DNA of 64,000 nucleotides from JAOUGY01 sp963792365 (GCA_963792365.1 CAWBVW010000001.1:310001-374000), one strand, 5' to 3'; numbered from the stretch's first letter, positions 26,940-36,247 are shown. Notes: generated by a model from the sequence alone, not told the origin. Program-made: numbers and translations.

Positions 26940-28847
26940 ATGGCGACCCCACTCTTCAACATAGGCGGCATTGCCTCAGGGCTCGACACCAACTCGATCG
27001 TGTCTCAACTGATGCAGATCGAGCGCATTCCGCTCACCCAGGTTCAAGCGCGGAAGTCGACCTTCCAACAGCGCAACGACGCTTGGTCCCAGATTTCAAC
27101 CCGCCTGTCGTCGTTGAGGGAGAAGGTCAAGGCGCTCGACTCCACCTCGGACTGGGGCAAGTTCGTCAAGGCCACATCGTCCAACGAGAGCGCGGTCGGC
27201 ATCGCCGTGACCGGCTCCCCCGTTGCCTCAAAGCTCAGTTTCCAGGTCGCACGCCTGGCGTCGGGCCATCAGATGATGTCGGGCTCCGACGACCCCGGCG
27301 GTTCGAGCGACCTCAGTTCCTCCGCCGACCTGGTCGGGGCCGGAACCTTCTCGATCACGATCGGCGGCACGCAACACGACGTGACCACGGATGCCAGCAC
27401 CACACTGTCGGGCCTGGTCTCACAGATCAATGCACTCGACGCCGGTGTCTCTGCGTCGGTCGTGAAGGTCGACTCCGGCCGCGTGAAACTTGCGCTCACC
27501 TCCGACGAGACGGGCGACGGATCGCAGTTCAGCGTGACGAATGGGCTGCCCACGATGGGATCGTTCGCAGCCACCCAGGAAGGACAGGATGCACAGATCA
27601 CACTGGGGTCTGGGCCGGGCGCAGTTACCGTCGAGCGGAGCTCCAACGTCATCGACGACCTCGTCGACGGAGTCACGCTCACACTCACAGACGTCACGAC
27701 GTCTCCGGTCAACATCACGATCAACTCCGACCTGGACGCCGCCGTCACGGCGATCAAGGACATGGTCAACGAGCTCAACTCGGCGTTGTCGACCATCACG
27801 TCCAAAACCAAAACCGCATCCGAAAGTGGAGCAACCGCAGGCGCGCTGTCGACGGACTCCACAGCGCGAGGCCTCAAGCTCTCGCTCCGTTCGGCGATCT
27901 CGGGCGTGGTGGCTGGACTCACCGGCGACTACCGGACTTCTTCGTCGGTCGGCATCAGCCTCACACGCGACGGAGCTGTCACGCTCGACGAGACAAAGCT
28001 GCGCGAGGCGCTCGAATCGAACTTCGCAGGGGTCCAATCGCTCTTCGCTCGGGAGACCACGGCAACCGACGGCCGAGTGACCGTGAGTAGGGCAGCTTCG
28101 ACCAGCCTGGACGGCACGCACGCCGTCTCCGTGACTCAGGCGGCCACGAGAGCCGCAGTGACGGGCGGCCTGTATGTGAGCCCACTCCTCGATCAGACAT
28201 TCGACATCACCAGCGGATCGAAGACCGTTTCGGTCACGGTCTCGGCCGGCTCGAGCATCACGGAGGCCGTCGACACGATCAACACGGCCCTGTCGGACGC
28301 CGGCATCACATCGCTGGCCGCCACCGAAAACGGCGCTTCGATCAGCTTGGGTGAAACCCGCTACGGAACGGCAGGCGAGTTCACGGTGACCGGCGACCCC
28401 TTCGGCCTCGCAGGAACCCATACGGGACAGAACGTGATCGGTACCATCGGAGGGCTCGCCGCCTCCGGCAGCGGGAGGTCGCTCAGTGGATCGGGATCTT
28501 TGGACGGGTTGTTGCTGTCGATCTCGGCAACGTCGGCTCACGTCTCGGCGGCCGGCGGCACGCTGGATCTCGGGTCGGTGACGATCCGGTCCGGGCTCGC
28601 AGCCACCTTCGATTCCTTTCTCGAAAGTGTCACCAAGACCGGCGGCCTCGTAGACCGGGCAACCGACCGCTGGGACGCCCAGATCAAACTCGCCGACGAT
28701 CGCATCGCACAGCTCGAGGAGCGCCTTGTGAGGCGTGAAGCTGCGCTGAGGAGACAGTTCACGGCACTCGAGACAGCCATGGGCCGGATGCAGGGCCTGT
28801 CGTCGCAACTCGCGGCGGGACTCTCCAGCCTCAACGCCAACCAGTGA
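26940..28847 (+). CDS. fliD: Flagellar filament cap protein FliD (HAP2)
   Basis: A 635-residue cap protein that folds incoming flagellin at the filament tip. The N-terminal D0 part is diagnostic: LFNIGGIASGLDTNSIVSQL, MQIERIPL and the coiled-coil that follows. The middle is rich in Thr/Ser/Val β-sheet sequence; the C-terminal ~100 residues form the second D0 coiled-coil (QIKLADDRIAQLEERLVRREA, then MQGLSSQLAAGLSSL). Start ATG 26940 lies behind a purine-rich AGGAGA at 26912-26917 with a rather long spacing. It begins the fliD-fliS run and follows flagellin 4 through a hairpin. Confidence 0.95.
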   Translation: MATPLFNIGGIASGLDTNSIVSQLMQIERIPLTQVQARKSTFQQRNDAWSQISTRLSSLREKVKALDSTSDWGKFVKATSSNESAVGIAVTGSPVASKLSFQVARLASGHQMMSGSDDPGGSSDLSSSADLVGAGTFSITIGGTQHDVTTDASTTLSGLVSQINALDAGVSASVVKVDSGRVKLALTSDETGDGSQFSVTNGLPTMGSFAATQEGQDAQITLGSGPGAVTVERSSNVIDDLVDGVTLTLTDVTTSPVNITINSDLDAAVTAIKDMVNELNSALSTITSKTKTASESGATAGALSTDSTARGLKLSLRSAISGVVAGLTGDYRTSSSVGISLTRDGAVTLDETKLREALESNFAGVQSLFARETTATDGRVTVSRAASTSLDGTHAVSVTQAATRAAVTGGLYVSPLLDQTFDITSGSKTVSVTVSAGSSITEAVDTINTALSDAGITSLAATENGASISLGETRYGTAGEFTVTGDPFGLAGTHTGQNVIGTIGGLAASGSGRSLSGSGSLDGLLLSISATSAHVSAAGGTLDLGSVTIRSGLAATFDSFLESVTKTGGLVDRATDRWDAQIKLADDRIAQLEERLVRREAALRRQFTALETAMGRMQGLSSQLAAGLSSLNANQ

Positions 28848-28857
28848 TGGAGGAGAC

Positions 28858-29238
28858 ATGAACGCTGCCCTCGACGCATACCGCCAGAGCTCGGTGGACA
28901 CGGCCACGCCTGCTCAGCTGGTGGTGATGCTCTACGACGGCGTCGTTACGGCCATCGACAAGGTGGAAACGGCGCTCGACACCCCGCGACCCGAGTTCGA
29001 GCTCGCCCACCGCGAGCTGACCAGGGCTCAAGCGATCATCATGGAGCTCCTGCAGACACTCGACATGAGTGTCGGTTCGGTTGCGACGAACCTCGCCGCT
29101 CTGTACGAGTACTCCCATCGCCAGCTGGTGCGTTCGAACGTCGAGAAGCAATTCGCACTCGCCGAACCGGTCCGCACCATCTTCCGGGACCTCAGGGACG
29201 CATGGGCGTCACTGGCCGGCGGCGGGGACTTCTCGTGA
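28858..29238 (+). CDS. fliS: Flagellin export chaperone FliS
   Basis: A 126-residue helical chaperone that binds the flagellin C-terminus and prevents early polymerisation. Family features: ALDAYRQSSVDTATPAQLVVMLYDG at the N-terminus, and LAALYEYSHRQLVRSNVEK with the conserved basic/aromatic surface. Located 10 nt after fliD with GGAGG at 28850-28854. In the FliW-CsrA circuit FliS also competes for flagellin, so its position near four flagellins and csrA-fliW makes sense. Confidence 0.93.
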   Translation: MNAALDAYRQSSVDTATPAQLVVMLYDGVVTAIDKVETALDTPRPEFELAHRELTRAQAIIMELLQTLDMSVGSVATNLAALYEYSHRQLVRSNVEKQFALAEPVRTIFRDLRDAWASLAGGGDFS

Positions 29239-29513
29239 CCTGGGATGAAGCCGCCGATCTCCTCGAGCTGTTTCTCGAAGATGCCGCCCGGCTGGCCGAC
29301 GGCGAGGAACCGGGCGAGCTGCCCGACGTCGGAGGTGTCGTTCTGGAAGGTCAACCGAGCGAGGCCACCGAAGCCCGCATCCTCACGCTGCTCACGCAGA
29401 CCGAAGAAGCGATGGCCGCGCTGGCACTCCGCAAGGCAGAGATCCGGCAGGAGATGGACCACATGGGTCGTCTCCGTTCCGCAGGCGCCGGATACATTCG
29501 CTACGACACCTGA
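29235..29513 (+). CDS. Small helical protein after fliS (FliT-position, unknown)
   Basis: A 92-residue acidic protein (TWDEAADLLELFLEDAARLADG and LLTQTEEAMAALALRKAEIRQEMDHMGRL). The GTG start overlaps the fliS stop (GTGA). The second half is a likely coiled-coil. Position directly behind fliS is where FliT, the FliD chaperone, is often found, but sequence similarity to FliT cannot be claimed by eye. Function otherwise unknown. Confidence 0.7.
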   Translation: MTWDEAADLLELFLEDAARLADGEEPGELPDVGGVVLEGQPSEATEARILTLLTQTEEAMAALALRKAEIRQEMDHMGRLRSAGAGYIRYDT

Positions 29514-29564
29514 TCGCGCACCCGCCTTGTTGCGGATGACGTCGAGAGCGCGTGCAACGCACAA

Positions 29565-29594
29565 CGTAGAACGTTCAACGTTGAACGTTCTACG
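29565..29594. repeat. Perfect 30-bp palindrome of the GTAGAACGT repeat family
   Basis: The half-site CGTAGAACGTTCAAC is followed immediately by its exact reverse complement. It lies in the 270-nt gap between the fliS operon and flgB, 52 nt past the last stop, and can serve as a terminator. The same words (GTAGAACG, CGTTCTAC) recur at 21.2 kb and 39.4 kb. Confidence 0.8.
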
Positions 29595-29658
29595 GATTCC
29601 AGGCGGCGACCTACTCCCCTCCCGGTCAAACGCTTCGCGGTGAAAAGCGCCGTCACCC

Positions 29659-29685
29659 TTAACCGCGGGCTTGGTGAGTCGACAG
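29659..29685 (+). promoter_or_regulatory. Sigma-28-type promoter of the flgB operon
   Basis: TTAA (29659-29662), 15-nt spacer, GTCGACAG (29678-29685); second base of the -10 is T instead of C. The leader to flgB is 99 nt. Confidence 0.6.
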
Positions 29686-29784
29686 GCGTACTCGACAACC
29701 GAATACATGGAAGATTCAACGGCGACAGGGACGAGCGCACGGCGTTCGCCCCTGTCGTTTTCTCGTTTGGAGGAGCCCAAGTCA

Positions 29785-30138
29785 ATGATCACGAGTACCG
29801 ACCTCACCACACAGGCCATCGAATGGGCACTGTCTGGCCTCGAGCGTCGCTCCGAGGTCATCGCCAACAACGTCGCCAACGCCGAGGTCCCCAATTTCCG
29901 GGCACAGCGGGTGGAGTTCGAGGGTCAGCTCTCCGCAGCCCTCGGTACAGGACAGACCGATCGGAGCGTCGATGCAACGGTCGTCAGCACCGGAACGGCG
30001 CCGGGCGCCAACGGGAACAACGTCCAGATGGAGGACGAGCTGGTCGGAATGCTGGAAACCAACCTCATGAAGACCGCAATGATCGAAGCCTTCAACTACA
30101 AGGCCAGCCTCATCAGGCTGGCGGTCGGGAGCCGCTGA
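29785..30138 (+). CDS. flgB: Flagellar proximal rod protein FlgB
   Basis: A 117-residue rod subunit. Signature ALSGLERRSEVIANNVANAEVPNFRA near the N-terminus and a helical C-terminus (MLETNLMKTAMIEAFNYKASLIRLAVG). ATG 29785 with GGAGGAG at 29769-29775; upstream in-frame codons do not resemble FlgB. It opens a long operon through fliK with almost no gaps. The stop overlaps the flgC start (TGATG). Confidence 0.93.
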   Translation: MITSTDLTTQAIEWALSGLERRSEVIANNVANAEVPNFRAQRVEFEGQLSAALGTGQTDRSVDATVVSTGTAPGANGNNVQMEDELVGMLETNLMKTAMIEAFNYKASLIRLAVGSR

Positions 30139-30530
30139 TGAGCGTGTTCGGATCCATCGACATCGCACGGACGGGTGCCGGCCTCAGCCGAACCTGGCTG
30201 GATGCCATCGCCCACAACATCGCCAACGTAAACACCATCAACCCGGCCGAGGACGAACCCTTCCGGGCAAAGGTCGTGGTTGCCGCAGCCCGCACCGATG
30301 GCACCGGCGTGGACGTCGCAGGGGTACGCGAAGCGCCGGGTGATTCGCCCATGGCGTATGACCCGACCCATCCACTCGCAGACGAGGACGGCTACGTGAA
30401 TCGTCCAGTCGTGGATCTCGCAGGCCAGATGGCCGATCTGATCGCTGCACAACGGAGCTATCAGGCGAACCTGTCGGTTGTGAAGTCGGGTCGCGAGGCC
30501 TACGAAGCAGCCCTGAGGCTCGGACAATGA
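30138..30530 (+). CDS. flgC: Flagellar proximal rod protein FlgC
   Basis: A 130-residue rod subunit with the flagellar rod N-motif LDAIAHNIANVNTINP and the C-terminal family helix DEDGYVNRPVVDLAGQMADLIAAQRSYQANLSVVKSGREAYEAALRLG. Overlaps flgB by one base and fliE by four (ATGA). Length is normal. Confidence 0.94.
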   Translation: MSVFGSIDIARTGAGLSRTWLDAIAHNIANVNTINPAEDEPFRAKVVVAAARTDGTGVDVAGVREAPGDSPMAYDPTHPLADEDGYVNRPVVDLAGQMADLIAAQRSYQANLSVVKSGREAYEAALRLGQ

Positions 30531-30829
30531 CATCTCCGATCGGACCCATCTCCGGGATCACCTCGATCGTCCGCCCGGCGACGGAGCGGATCACACCGGC
30601 CGCCGATGGCGCCAACTTCGCCGACAAGATCGGAAACGCCTTGCAGTCGGTCTCCGACGGAGAGCGCACTGCCGACCTCATGGCCCAAGACGTCGCCGCA
30701 GGCGGCGACACACCCGTCCACGAATTGATGATCGCAACCACCAAGGCGACGCTCGGCGTGGAAACGCTCGTCCAGGTGCGCAACAAGGCGGTCGAGGCGT
30801 ACCAAGAAATCATGAGGATGCAGGTCTGA
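30527..30829 (+). CDS. fliE: Flagellar hook-basal body protein FliE
   Basis: A 100-residue protein joining the MS ring and the rod. The C-terminal region is diagnostic: DTPVHELMIATTKATLGVETLVQVRNKAVEAYQEIMRMQV, with RNKxVEAYxEIMRMQV nearly invariant in the family. Overlaps flgC (ATGA), and fliF begins 1 nt after its stop. Confidence 0.94.
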   Translation: MTSPIGPISGITSIVRPATERITPAADGANFADKIGNALQSVSDGERTADLMAQDVAAGGDTPVHELMIATTKATLGVETLVQVRNKAVEAYQEIMRMQV

Positions 30830-30830
30830 C

Positions 30831-32357
30831 ATGGCGGCAACCGAAACCTTGAAGCGTCTCCTTCGGGACCTGACCGCCTCCCAGAAGTCTGTGATGGCGG
30901 CAGCGACCGTTGTCGTCCTGATCGCGTCGGCGGCGTTCTTCACCTGGGTGACGCAGCCTTCGTACACCGTCCTCTATTCGGGCATCGACGAGACCCAGCT
31001 CAGCCAGGTCGTGGACTCATTGGAGTCTGCAGGCGTCCCGTACCGACTCGAAGGCGGTGGATCGAGGGTCCTCGTACCGCAGGACTCGGTGTACCGGGTT
31101 CGAGCCGACCTCGCCGCCGACGGCATCCAGGCCTCGGTGGTCCCTCAAGGATACGAACTTCTCGACGAGCAGGGACTTTCCGTGTCGGACTTTCGCCAGC
31201 GCGTCGACTACCAACGAGCGCTCGAGGGTGAACTCGCCCGAACGCTCACGGCGATGGGCTCGGTCGACAGCTCCACCGTGCATCTGGTCATCCCCGAAGA
31301 AGCACTCTTCGTGGAGAACCAAGAGCCTGTGACGGCTTCGGTGCTCGTCGATCCGAATGGTTCGCTTGCCGACTCGGACATCGAGGCGATCGTGATGCTG
31401 GTCGCGTCCTCGGTCGAAGGCCTCGAACCCAGCCAGGTCACTGTCGCCTCGACCGACGGCGTCGTCCTACATGCCGCAGGCGAAGACGGCGCCACGGCGC
31501 TCGGCAATCGCCAGCTCAGGCTGACCTCGGACTTCGAGACTGCACTCTCCGCCGACATCAACGAGATGCTGGCATCGGTCCTCGGGGCTGGTCGCGCATC
31601 GGTCGTCGTCCGAGCCGAGCTGGACTTCGACGAGCGCTCCACGGAGAGCGAGACCTATTCCCCCGAATCAGCGACGGCCCTCCGCAGCCAGGTGATCGAA
31701 GAGACCTTCACCGGAGCAGGCGCCGCGCCGGTCGGGTCGGTCGGTGTCGACGGCGCTGCAATCGACACCGGCGACGGGGCGTACGACTACTCCCGGAACG
31801 AGGACACCACCGAGTTCGGCATCGATCGAGTCGTGGTCAAGACCACCGAGGCGCCCGGAACGGTTGAACGTCTCTCGGTCGCCGTGGTCGTAGACGACGG
31901 CAGCCTCACCGGGGCGACCGCACCCGACGTGACAGCGATCGAGTCCCTCGTCACGGCTGCGATCGGCGCACAAGACCAGCGCGGCGACACCGTCGAGGTC
32001 TCGGCCGTGCCGTTCCCCGCGTTGCCCGAAGCCGTCGAAGAGGCGCCGGTGGAAGAGGGCGGGATCATGACGTTGCTCCCCACGATCATCGGTGCGCTCG
32101 TCCTCCTGCTCGTCACGGTGGCTCTGTTCCTGATGAGCCGGGGCGGCAAGAAGAAGGCGAGGAAGGGCGAGATCGTCGAGCTCACGCAGGCATTGTCGGG
32201 TGGCGACGGGGCCGTGATCGACGCCAACGACATGGCCAATCAGAACGCCGTTCTCGGCCTCACCGACGACGTGATCCAACTAGTGGAACGTCAGCCGGAG
32301 GAAATCGCCACACTGCTCAGGTCGTGGCTCGCCGACCGCCGTGAGACGGTGGGCTGA
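30831..32357 (+). CDS. fliF: Flagellar MS-ring protein FliF
   Basis: A 508-residue membrane-ring subunit. First transmembrane helix about residues 22-42 (VMAAATVVVLIASAAFFTWV), then the ring-building motifs YTVLYSGIDETQLSQVVDSL, IPEEALFVENQEPVTASVLV and IVMLVASSVEGLEPSQVTV. Second transmembrane helix about 415-437 (LLPTIIGALVLLLVTVALFLM), and a cytoplasmic tail ending in the FliG-binding region (PEEIATLLRSWLADR). Slightly shorter than the enterobacterial protein. Last base overlaps the fliG ATG. Confidence 0.95.
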   Translation: MAATETLKRLLRDLTASQKSVMAAATVVVLIASAAFFTWVTQPSYTVLYSGIDETQLSQVVDSLESAGVPYRLEGGGSRVLVPQDSVYRVRADLAADGIQASVVPQGYELLDEQGLSVSDFRQRVDYQRALEGELARTLTAMGSVDSSTVHLVIPEEALFVENQEPVTASVLVDPNGSLADSDIEAIVMLVASSVEGLEPSQVTVASTDGVVLHAAGEDGATALGNRQLRLTSDFETALSADINEMLASVLGAGRASVVVRAELDFDERSTESETYSPESATALRSQVIEETFTGAGAAPVGSVGVDGAAIDTGDGAYDYSRNEDTTEFGIDRVVVKTTEAPGTVERLSVAVVVDDGSLTGATAPDVTAIESLVTAAIGAQDQRGDTVEVSAVPFPALPEAVEEAPVEEGGIMTLLPTIIGALVLLLVTVALFLMSRGGKKKARKGEIVELTQALSGGDGAVIDANDMANQNAVLGLTDDVIQLVERQPEEIATLLRSWLADRRETVG

Positions 32358-33385
32358 TGGCAAACGGCTCAGCGCTTCCTGTCCCGGCCGGCCCCCGCGG
32401 GGTGGCCGTCCCCGCACCTCGCCAGCGAGCCGCTGCCCTCGTGCTGGCGATCGGGTCGGGCAAAGCCGCCAATATTCTCGAGCATCTCAGTCCCGACGAG
32501 ATAGCACTCCTCGCAGAGGAGGTCTCCAGCCTCGGCGATATTGACTCGGCGACGCGCAATTCGCTCATGGCGCGCACGCTCAACCACATGATGTCGATCG
32601 ATCCGAGCGAGGAAGCACGCCTCCTGAGGATGCGGGCCGAAGCCATGAAGGCGGCGGCGGATCTGGACGAGCTCGGACATTTCGACCCCCACCAGCCGTT
32701 CCGGTTCCTCCAGAAGGTGGAACTCGATCAGGCCGTCCAATTCCTCGCCAACGAGCACCCTCAGACGGCCGCTGTGATCCTCGCCGCACAGCCGCCGACC
32801 TTCGCAGCCAAAGTGCTGGCCCACTTCGATCCGACGGAGGCAGGCGACATCTCCCTTCGTATCGCCACCATCGGCAAGACGCCGACGGAGGTCATCCAAC
32901 GGATCGAGCAGGCGATGCGAAAGAACCTCAGCGAAAGCAACGACGGCGAGGGCGAGACGCGAGACGGACCGAAGGAGCTCGCCGCAATCCTCAACAATGC
33001 AGACCGCGACATAGAGGAGAAGGTGCTCGCCCACCTCAGCTCGTTCGACCAGGAACTGGCCGAACGAGTTCGATCACTCATGTTCGTCTTCGAGGATGTT
33101 CAGACGCTCGAGGACCGGGCCATCCAGCAGGTGCTGCAGCAGGTGAACACGAACTCGTTGGCGCTGGCCCTGAAGGGCGTCGACGAGGCCGTCCGCGAAA
33201 AGATCCTCAACAACCTGTCGGAGCGGGCACGCGAGTCGCTGCTGGAGGAATTCGATCTGCTCGGTGCCGTCCGCAAGCAGGACGTCATGGAGGCCCGGAC
33301 CGCCATCGTCGCCACCATCCGCTCGCTCGAGGCGAGCGGCCAGATCGTGATCGCACGGGGAGACGACAGTGAGTTCATCGAATAG
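32357..33385 (+). CDS. fliG: Flagellar motor switch protein FliG
   Basis: A 342-residue C-ring/torque protein. N-domain LSPDEIALLAEEVSSLGDI (FliF binding), middle domain with the EHPQTAAVILA motif that contacts FliM, and a C-terminal domain with the charged torque helix DVQTLEDRAIQQVLQQV and EKILNNLSERARESLLEE, with the charged residues for MotA contact present. Start ATG 32357 overlaps the fliF stop. Confidence 0.95.
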   Translation: MANGSALPVPAGPRGVAVPAPRQRAAALVLAIGSGKAANILEHLSPDEIALLAEEVSSLGDIDSATRNSLMARTLNHMMSIDPSEEARLLRMRAEAMKAAADLDELGHFDPHQPFRFLQKVELDQAVQFLANEHPQTAAVILAAQPPTFAAKVLAHFDPTEAGDISLRIATIGKTPTEVIQRIEQAMRKNLSESNDGEGETRDGPKELAAILNNADRDIEEKVLAHLSSFDQELAERVRSLMFVFEDVQTLEDRAIQQVLQQVNTNSLALALKGVDEAVREKILNNLSERARESLLEEFDLLGAVRKQDVMEARTAIVATIRSLEASGQIVIARGDDSEFIE

Positions 33386-33950
33386 CGGAGTCCTTCGTCA
33401 GCCGTTCTTGGCAACCGATCCGCATGTGATGGGGAGCGCAGAGGCCGGGTTCCTCGATCCGACGTTCCTCAAGCACATCGATGAAGCGCGCAGCTCCGGA
33501 TACGACCAGGGCTTCGCAGATGGGGCCAAGGCTGCCGAAGCTGCCGCTCGCCGGTCCGCCGAGGCCGCCGAACAACGGCTCAGGACTGCCACCACCGACG
33601 CGGTTGCCCACCTCGCATCCACGACCGTCGACGTGGTCCCGCAACTGCTGGACGTGGCGATCGCCATTGCACGAAACATCGTCGCCGAGGTTCCAGAACA
33701 GGTCAGTGCGTCGCTCGGCGATCGGATCGCCGCGGCGCTGACTCAGATCGACGATGACCAGTTGACCATTTCTGTCTCGCCGGGAGATCTCGGCGAGGTG
33801 TCGGCCGGGTTCGGGACGGTCCCAGGACTGACCGTCGTACCCGACGAGACGCTCGGAGCCGGCGAGGCCCTCATCGATGGTGTCTGGGCCCACGCCGATC
33901 TGACCATTCCGATGGCGTGGGCCATCGTGGAGGAGGGACTGCGTGGCTGA
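33369..33950 (+). CDS. fliH: Flagellar assembly protein FliH
   Basis: A 193-residue stator-like regulator of the export ATPase. Ala-rich helix with GYDQGFADGAKAAEAAA (the family's GxxxG-like segment), then a C-domain with VPQLLDVAIAIARNIVAE and a GEALIDGVWAHADLTIPMAW end. The GTG start at 33369 lies inside the fliG 3' end (17-nt overlap), and its tail overlaps fliI by 8 nt. Identification rests on position plus these features. Confidence 0.85.
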   Translation: MSSSNSGVLRQPFLATDPHVMGSAEAGFLDPTFLKHIDEARSSGYDQGFADGAKAAEAAARRSAEAAEQRLRTATTDAVAHLASTTVDVVPQLLDVAIAIARNIVAEVPEQVSASLGDRIAAALTQIDDDQLTISVSPGDLGEVSAGFGTVPGLTVVPDETLGAGEALIDGVWAHADLTIPMAWAIVEEGLRG

Positions 33951-35235
33951 TGCGCTCCGCAGCCTGCCGCTTCTCGTCCAGGGCTCCCTTGCGCGCGTCG
34001 TCGGACATGAGCTCGAGGTTCGCGGGCTCCGACTCCGATTGGGAGACGCTTTGGAGGTGACAGGCGTCGACGGAACGCGGCTGGCCGAAGTCGTCGCAGT
34101 CGAGCCGGAAGGAGCCACTGCACTGGTGTACGGCGACACGACGGGTCTGGGTCGCGGCGACCGTGTCACACGCCTCGACAGCGCGCCCGGTGCGGTCGTC
34201 GGACCGGCACTCGTGGGCAGGGTCGTCGATGCACTCGGCCAGCCGATGGACGGGAAGGGACCGGTTTTCGGCGAAGCCGTCAGACTCGAGTCCAACACCC
34301 CGGCCGCCATGGAGCGGCGTCGCATCGACACTCCGATAACCACCGGTGTGCGTCTCATCGACACCCTCTGCACCATCGGTAAGGGCCAGAGGATCGGCAT
34401 CTTCGGCGGATCGGGGGTCGGAAAGTCCACTCTGCTGGGAATGCTCGCGAAGGGACAGCAGGCCGATGTCGCAGTGATAGGGCTCATCGGTGAACGCGGC
34501 CGCGAGGTTCGTGAGTTCATCGAGGACGAACTCGGTCCCGAAGGAATGGCCCGGTCGATCGTCATCGTTGCAACGTCGGATCAACCGGCCCTGCTCCGAC
34601 TCCGCGCCGCCCTCTACGCCACCCGGGCGGCCGAGTGGTTCGCCGATCGTGGAAACGACGTTGTGCTGATGATGGACTCGATCACCCGTCTCGCAATGGC
34701 CCAGCGCGAGGTGGGCCTCGCCGCGGGCGAGCCTCCGACCGCTCGTGGCTACACCCCCTCTGTGTTCTCGATGCTGCCCAAGGTCCTCGAACGGTCGGGA
34801 CCGCGGGTGCATGGCACCATCACCGCTCTCTACACCGTGCTCGTCGACGGCGACGACATGAACGATCCGGTGGCAGATGCCGTTCGGGGAATCCTCGACG
34901 GACACCTCGTTCTGGACCGCAATCTCGCGGTACAGGGTCGGTATCCCGCCATCGACCCCCTTGCTTCGCTCAGTCGTCTCGCCCAAAAACTGTGGAACGA
35001 GCGCCAGGCGAGAGTGGCTTCCGCCACCCGCGATGCGCTCGCTGCCGCAACCGAGGTCCAGGAATTGGTCGAAGTCGGCGCATACGTGTCGGGATCGAAC
35101 CCTCGGGCGGACAAGGGCCTACGGGTCACACCACAGCTCGTCGAGTTTCTCAGGCAGCGCCCATCCGACCTCACCCCTGCGGAGCGGTCATGGCAGGCAC
35201 TGTCAGAGATCTGCACGAGAGGTGAGTTGATATGA
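33943..35235 (+). CDS. fliI: Flagellum-specific export ATPase FliI
   Basis: A 430-residue ATPase that energises the flagellar type III export gate. F1-β-like core with Walker A GGSGVGKSTLLGML (about residue 160), GLIGERGREVREFIEDEL and the Walker B aspartate in DVVLMMDSITRLAMAQREVGLA. C-terminal part has SVFSMLPKVLERSG. Starts with GTG at 33943 (overlap with fliH), overlaps fliJ by 4 nt (ATGA). Confidence 0.96.
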   Translation: MADALRSLPLLVQGSLARVVGHELEVRGLRLRLGDALEVTGVDGTRLAEVVAVEPEGATALVYGDTTGLGRGDRVTRLDSAPGAVVGPALVGRVVDALGQPMDGKGPVFGEAVRLESNTPAAMERRRIDTPITTGVRLIDTLCTIGKGQRIGIFGGSGVGKSTLLGMLAKGQQADVAVIGLIGERGREVREFIEDELGPEGMARSIVIVATSDQPALLRLRAALYATRAAEWFADRGNDVVLMMDSITRLAMAQREVGLAAGEPPTARGYTPSVFSMLPKVLERSGPRVHGTITALYTVLVDGDDMNDPVADAVRGILDGHLVLDRNLAVQGRYPAIDPLASLSRLAQKLWNERQARVASATRDALAAATEVQELVEVGAYVSGSNPRADKGLRVTPQLVEFLRQRPSDLTPAERSWQALSEICTRGELI

Positions 35236-35648
35236 AAGACATGTCCCGCCTGCTTCGGGTCCGCAAGATCTGGGAGAAACAAGCCCGCTCGCAGCTGGGC
35301 GAGGCCACCACCGAACTGACCGAAGCTGAGACCCAGGCGGTCAAATCTCTCGAGGAGCACCGGACCACGACCTCGGCCCCTCCCACGGGAACCCGGCTCG
35401 ACGACCTGACGGTTCGGCGCATCGCCGGGATGGCTACTCACGAGAGGTACACGGCGGCCGAACTCGTCCGCCAGCAGGCCGATCACCGGGCACGAGCCGC
35501 GCACGGTGCATGGCGCCGAAGCGCTCAGGACCTCGAGGTCACCGACAAGCTCGAAGAGCGCAGAAAGCAGGCGCTCGCCTATCTCGCACGCCGATCCGCC
35601 GAAGCGACCCTCGACGAACTGATGGCGATGAGGAGGAGAACGAAGTGA
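35232..35648 (+). CDS. fliJ: FliJ-like coiled-coil export protein
   Basis: A 138-residue highly charged, predominantly α-helical protein (LLRVRKIWEKQARSQLGEAT, later KLEERRKQALAYLARRSAEATLDEL). FliJ, the central stalk of the export ATPase and chaperone escort, is short, coiled-coil and encoded directly after fliI, as here. Sequence conservation of FliJ is low, so the name rests largely on position and structure. Confidence 0.82.
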   Translation: MKDMSRLLRVRKIWEKQARSQLGEATTELTEAETQAVKSLEEHRTTTSAPPTGTRLDDLTVRRIAGMATHERYTAAELVRQQADHRARAAHGAWRRSAQDLEVTDKLEERRKQALAYLARRSAEATLDELMAMRRRTK

Positions 35649-36247
35649 GCGGGATTGCATCGGTCATGGCACGAATCGGCCAGATTCAATCGATGGCTAC
35701 ACACGCCTCTGGCGGGTCCGGGCCGACGTTCGAGGCCGCGCTGGCAGACGCCGCGTCGAGATCGAACGCCGCCGCCGCCACCACCTCACCGGCGACCCGA
35801 ACCCGCACGAGCGGAACCGGCTCGGCCGATCTTCCCCCCGACACGCTCCCGACCGGCGCTGCCCGCTGGCAGGCGTCGATCGAGCGGGCGGCACGCGCAA
35901 ACGGTCTCGATCCCACGCTGCTGACTGCCCTGGTGTGGGTGGAGTCGGGGTTCGATCCCAATGCGGTGTCACACGCCGGTGCGATCGGGCTCGCCCAGCT
36001 GATGCCGGCCACCGCCGAAGGTTTGAAGGTGGATCCGTACGACCCCGAGCAGAACCTCGACGGGGGCGCCCGGTTCCTCGCTGCCATGGTCGATCGATTC
36101 GGAAGCACCGAGCTCGGCCTTGCCGCCTACAACGTCGGACCCGCGCGAGTCGGGTCCCTCCTCAACGACCAGCCAGGTGTTCCAGTGGCGGAAGGCTACG
36201 TGAACGCAGTACTCGACCGATACCGACAACTTGGAGGAACCGAGTGA
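35645..36247 (+). CDS. Lytic transglycosylase (SLT domain) of the flagellar operon
   Basis: A 200-residue peptidoglycan-cleaving protein. Low-complexity Ala/Ser/Thr-rich N-terminus (about 1-75), then an SLT domain: TALVWVESGFDPNAVSHAGAIGLAQLMP with the catalytic Glu of the ES motif, GAxGLxQLMP and LAAYNVGPARVG (AYNxG). GTG start overlapping fliJ (GTGA). It takes the place of the muramidase part of FlgJ and probably opens the wall for the rod. No classical signal peptide, so it may leave through the flagellar export system. Confidence 0.88.
   Translation: MSGIASVMARIGQIQSMATHASGGSGPTFEAALADAASRSNAAAATTSPATRTRTSGTGSADLPPDTLPTGAARWQASIERAARANGLDPTLLTALVWVESGFDPNAVSHAGAIGLAQLMPATAEGLKVDPYDPEQNLDGGARFLAAMVDRFGSTELGLAAYNVGPARVGSLLNDQPGVPVAEGYVNAVLDRYRQLGGTE

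Noticed and set aside
33375..34986. Long open frames antisense to fliH and fliI
   Set aside because: The sense strand encodes clear FliH and FliI; the antisense frames have odd composition and no start signals.
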